A program made the position numbers and the translations under genes. The notes under the pieces were generated by a model. It made no database searches. It saw only the letters and a program-made list of their open reading frames with translations, and had not been told where the DNA came from. A DNA stretch of 64,000 bases from Gordonia polyisoprenivorans NBRC 16320 = JCM 10675 (GTDB taxonomy: Bacteria; Actinomycetota; Actinomycetes; Mycobacteriales; Mycobacteriaceae). Of this stretch, positions 61,743 to 64,000 are shown in pieces; the first letter of the stretch is position 1; every line of letters begins with the position of its first letter. The stretch covers positions 1 through 64,000 of the forward strand of contig NZ_BAEI01000077.1 in the NCBI RefSeq assembly GCF_000241325.1, read 5' to 3'.

Positions 61743-62153
61743 GTGACCAGCGACCCGCACGGCAACACCGGCGCGCCCTTCGACGCCGCGACCACCGCCA
61801 AGTTCGTCCTCCTGACGACCTACCGCAAGGACGGCACCCCGGTGTCCTCACCGCTGTGGGGCGTCACCGAGGGCAACGAGATGTTCATGTGGACACCTGC
61901 CGACTCGTGGAAGATCAAACGTCTTCGCCGTGATCAGAAGGTCGTCGTCCAGGCGTGTGATCGCATGGGAAAGACGTTGGAGGGCAATCCGGTTGAGGGT
62001 CGGGCCGAGCTGCTCGACGAGGCGGGCACCGATCGCGCCAAGAAGTTGTTGGTCGGAAAGTATGGGCTACTCGCCCGACTCGTGATCGTCGGCAGCAAAC
62101 TGCGTCGCGGATCAGCAGGCACCATCGGGTTCGCGATCAGGCCTGTCGCCTGA
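61743..62153 (+). CDS. PPOX-class F420-dependent oxidoreductase-like protein
   Basis: The 136-residue split-barrel flavin/F420-binding protein is common in mycobacteria. FVLLTTYRKDGTPVSSPLWG near residue 22 and KIKRLRRDQKVVVQACD near 58 match the family; such proteins reduce or bind F420-linked substrates. GTG 61743 begins the conserved part. Its 3' end overlaps the convergent membrane protein gene by 17 bases. Confidence 0.85.
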   Translation: MTSDPHGNTGAPFDAATTAKFVLLTTYRKDGTPVSSPLWGVTEGNEMFMWTPADSWKIKRLRRDQKVVVQACDRMGKTLEGNPVEGRAELLDEAGTDRAKKLLVGKYGLLARLVIVGSKLRRGSAGTIGFAIRPVA

Positions 62154-62739
62154 GGGCCGAGTTGTGGCGCCGCTCCGGTGTCTGGGTGCTCGCCTTGCGG
62201 AACCGCGGTCGCTCGAACACCGGCTTGTCCGGGGTGGTCAGCCGCAGGGTCTGGGCCATGTCGGTGTGACAGCTCGCCCAGATGACCTCGTACTCCACCT
62301 CGTCGATCCGACCGTCGCGCAGGTCGGAGTCGGCATCGCGTAGTCGCGCGGAGATGCGCCGGATCAGCGCGATGTTCGACAGCGACGTCAGGTCGGCGTC
62401 GGGACCCGTCCAGCCCTCGACGGACACCGAGGCCGTACGGATGCCCCGGGTGCGTTCGGCGACCACGATCACCAAACCCACCGACACCGCGATCGCCACC
62501 GCAAACGCGACGACGAGCGCGGAATTGACGTATCCGCAGATGAAAGCCGTGCCCAGGACGATGGCTGCGACGATCGCCGGAAGCCAGCGCCACGCCCGCA
62601 TCCAGCGGCGCTGTTCGACAGAGGTCCCCGGCGGGTAGAGCACCATCCGGTCACGGACCCACTGGCGGGCGTAACCGATCTGCACGTATCCCCATCGATA
62701 GTCGCCGGCGACGATGCGCCGCGGTGCTGTGCTGCTCAT
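62137..62739 (-). CDS. Actinobacterial membrane protein of unknown function
   Basis: The 200-residue protein has a basic, Tyr/Trp-rich start, two hydrophobic helices (about 50-68 and 75-95) and a cytoplasmic C-terminal domain with DADLTSLSNIALIRRIS. ATG 62739 is preferred over 62835. It is divergent from the kdp operon. I do not recognise a named family with confidence. Confidence 0.65.
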   Translation of the reverse strand: MSSTAPRRIVAGDYRWGYVQIGYARQWVRDRMVLYPPGTSVEQRRWMRAWRWLPAIVAAIVLGTAFICGYVNSALVVAFAVAIAVSVGLVIVVAERTRGIRTASVSVEGWTGPDADLTSLSNIALIRRISARLRDADSDLRDGRIDEVEYEVIWASCHTDMAQTLRLTTPDKPVFERPRFRKASTQTPERRHNSALRRQA

Positions 62740-62813
62740 GACCTCAGGTCTAATCCGCGGCTCATCGCGCGGTAAGGGGTTCTCACACGATCTCGACGCC
62801 GTGCGCTGGGATT

Positions 62814-62832
62814 TTGACGCGTCCTTGACGCG
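62814..62832 (+). promoter_or_regulatory. TTGACGCG tandem repeat, candidate KdpE site
   Basis: TTGACGCG starts at 62814 and again at 62825, an 11-bp period typical of OmpR-family regulators such as KdpE. A third copy in reverse orientation lies at 62914-62921. The elements sit in the 327-base gap before the kdp genes, about 145-250 bases upstream. Confidence 0.45.
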
Positions 62833-63066
62833 CACCGCGAGCTGTTCGGAGGCCCTCGAGCGTCGTGGCCCGATGATCGACGAGCCGGCCGTCGCACCCC
62901 CTGATGAGAAGGTCGCGTCAACATTGCCTGCCCGCGCGTATTGATCGCGTTAAGGCACTTCGTCCGATCGGCATCGGGAGCGCAGAGTGGTCCTGCGCAC
63001 CGGCCGCCGGCCGGTGCATCGGCATGGCCGTCGGTTGACTCGACGGTTGCGGTGTGAGGAGTGAGA

Positions 63067-63159
63067 GTGGCTGACTTCCTGTACGTTCTCGCCGCATTGG
63101 TGGGCTTCGCGTTGTGCGTGCTCGCCGTGCGCGCCGTCGACGTGAGGATCCGGCGATGA
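63067..63159 (+). CDS. Tiny membrane protein preceding kdpF
   Basis: The 30-codon ORF starts at GTG 63067 after AGGAG and is mostly one hydrophobic helix (DFLYVLAALVGFALCVLAV) with a basic end. Its stop overlaps the kdpF ATG (ATGA). It looks like a second small subunit of the Kdp pump. It could also serve as a translational coupler. Confidence 0.5.
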   Translation: MADFLYVLAALVGFALCVLAVRAVDVRIRR

Positions 63160-63254
63160 CCGCCGACGGCGTGATCAACGCCGTCCTGCTGGCCCTCGCG
63201 GTGGTGACGGCCGTCTACCTGATGGTCGCGCTGATCTTCCCGGAAAGGTTCTGA
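63156..63254 (+). CDS. kdpF: KdpF small subunit of the potassium-transporting ATPase
   Basis: The 32-residue single-helix protein ends in the typical YLMVALIFPERF. KdpF stabilises the KdpABC potassium pump in the membrane. It lies 5 bases before kdpA and overlaps the preceding tiny ORF, so the three are one operon. Confidence 0.88.
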   Translation: MTADGVINAVLLALAVVTAVYLMVALIFPERF

Positions 63255-63259
63255 GCCCG

Positions 63260-64000
63260 ATGAATCCCGCTCTGGCCGCCACCTTGCAGGTGGCGCTCCT
63301 CCTCGTGGTGCTGGGCCTGGCCTATGTGCCGCTGGGCGACTACATGGCCTCGGTCTATCGCAGCGAACGTGACCTCGGGGCCGAGCGAGTGCTGTATCGC
63401 CTCGCCCGGATCGATCCGAAGCGCCAACAGACCTGGGTCGGCTATGCGCTTGCGGTGCTCGCCTTCTCGGTCGTCAGTGTTCTGTTCCTCTATCTGCTGC
63501 AGCGACTTCAGGGTGTATTGCCCTGGGCCGACGGCAAACCCGGGATCAACCCGGCGACCGCGTTCAACACGGCGGTCTCCTTCGTCTCGAACACCAACTG
63601 GCAGTCGTACTCACCCGAACAGGTGATGAGCAACCTCACCCAGATGATCGGTCTGGCGGTACAGAACTTCGCGTCGGCGGCGGTGGGCCTCGCGGTGGCC
63701 GTCGCGCTCATCCGCGGACTGGTGAACCGGCGCGGCGATGGTCAGCTCGGCAACTTCTGGGTTGACCTCGTCCGCGGCGTCATCCGAATCCTGTTGCCGC
63801 TGAGCATCATCATGGCCGTCATCCTGATCACACAGGGTGCCGTCCAATCGTTCAAGACCGGCTTCGACTTCACCACGCTCAACGGTGCGTCGGCACACAG
63901 CGTCGTCGGACCGTTCGCCTCACAGGAGGCGATCAAGGAACTCGGAACCAACGGCGGCGGAACCCTCTCGGCCAACTCGGCCCACCCCTTCTCCAACCCG
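63260..64000 (+). CDS. kdpA: KdpA potassium-transporting ATPase subunit A, partial
   Basis: The first 247 codons of the potassium-translocating channel-like subunit are present; the gene runs past the window edge. Visible family features are LAYVPLGDYMASVY at the start, the first selectivity-loop region NTAVSFVSNTNWQSYSPE near residue 115 and NGGGTLSANSAHPF at the end. High-affinity potassium uptake under low potassium is the known role. kdpB and kdpC should follow outside the window. Confidence 0.93.
   Translation, partial: MNPALAATLQVALLLVVLGLAYVPLGDYMASVYRSERDLGAERVLYRLARIDPKRQQTWVGYALAVLAFSVVSVLFLYLLQRLQGVLPWADGKPGINPATAFNTAVSFVSNTNWQSYSPEQVMSNLTQMIGLAVQNFASAAVGLAVAVALIRGLVNRRGDGQLGNFWVDLVRGVIRILLPLSIIMAVILITQGAVQSFKTGFDFTTLNGASAHSVVGPFASQEAIKELGTNGGGTLSANSAHPFSNP

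Overview
The window is high-GC DNA with tightly overlapping genes (ATGA, GTGA and TTGA junctions are common). Its gene content points to the actinobacterial order Mycobacteriales. The best guess is Gordonia, from a 13E12/DUF222 HNH gene, a SigK-like sigma factor, an HspR-type operator before clpB and a kdp operon led by a tiny ORF. The genus is inference. No rRNA, tRNA or CRISPR array was seen.

Layout. 1-4.6 kb is ordinary chromosome: dienelactone hydrolase, GlxA-type regulator, lipase-like hydrolase, GltS-type symporter. 4.8-18 kb is an accessory island with less regular codon use. It holds a frameshifted membrane protein gene, a 1076-residue protein with a nuclease-like N-terminus and a helical-repeat body, a membrane-anchored unknown, and a Tn7-like transposition operon on the minus strand (tnsA-like, tniA, tniB, tniQ). 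Two MbcA/ParS-like genes and several gene remnants complete it. 18.2-20.4 kb carries a DUF1707 protein, UppP and a DedA protein.

20.5-31.7 kb looks like one metal-acquisition locus. A five-component peptide/nickel/opine-type ABC importer (minus strand) diverges from a biosynthetic operon (plus strand): Fe(II)/2-oxoglutarate oxygenase, SbnB-like, SbnH-like and SbnA-like enzymes, then a MATE exporter. DtxR/IdeR-like palindromes lie between the two units. I infer a small metallophore built on 2,3-diaminopropionate. 31.8-46.3 kb is a metal and envelope-stress region. It has three DtxR-family paralogues, an OmpR-type response regulator, two paralogous histidine kinases, the EfeB-EfeU-EfeO iron system, FetB, a DedA protein, a PAP2 phosphatase and two and a half copies of a COG4705 membrane protein. 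Five promoters here share a CTNAGC-N5-YTAAGC tandem repeat with an 11-bp period, the usual layout of an OmpR-family response-regulator site.

46.4-51.8 kb is the strongest candidate for an undescribed system. QueE and QueD (minus) diverge from a six-gene translationally coupled operon (plus): a small Xre regulator, an OGG-type DNA glycosylase, an unknown protein, a PfkB-nucleoside deoxyribosyltransferase fusion, QueC and a SagB/nitroreductase-like flavoprotein. It starts beside a truncated COG4705 gene. It could make, load or remove a 7-deazaguanine base. Two small orphan genes separate it from clpB (53.5 kb). The rest is mainly core: an HNH gene between inverted repeats, 3-methyladenine glycosylase I, an MpaB-like oxygenase, an ECF sigma factor, a DksA-like protein, a PPOX/F420 protein, a membrane protein and the start of kdp.
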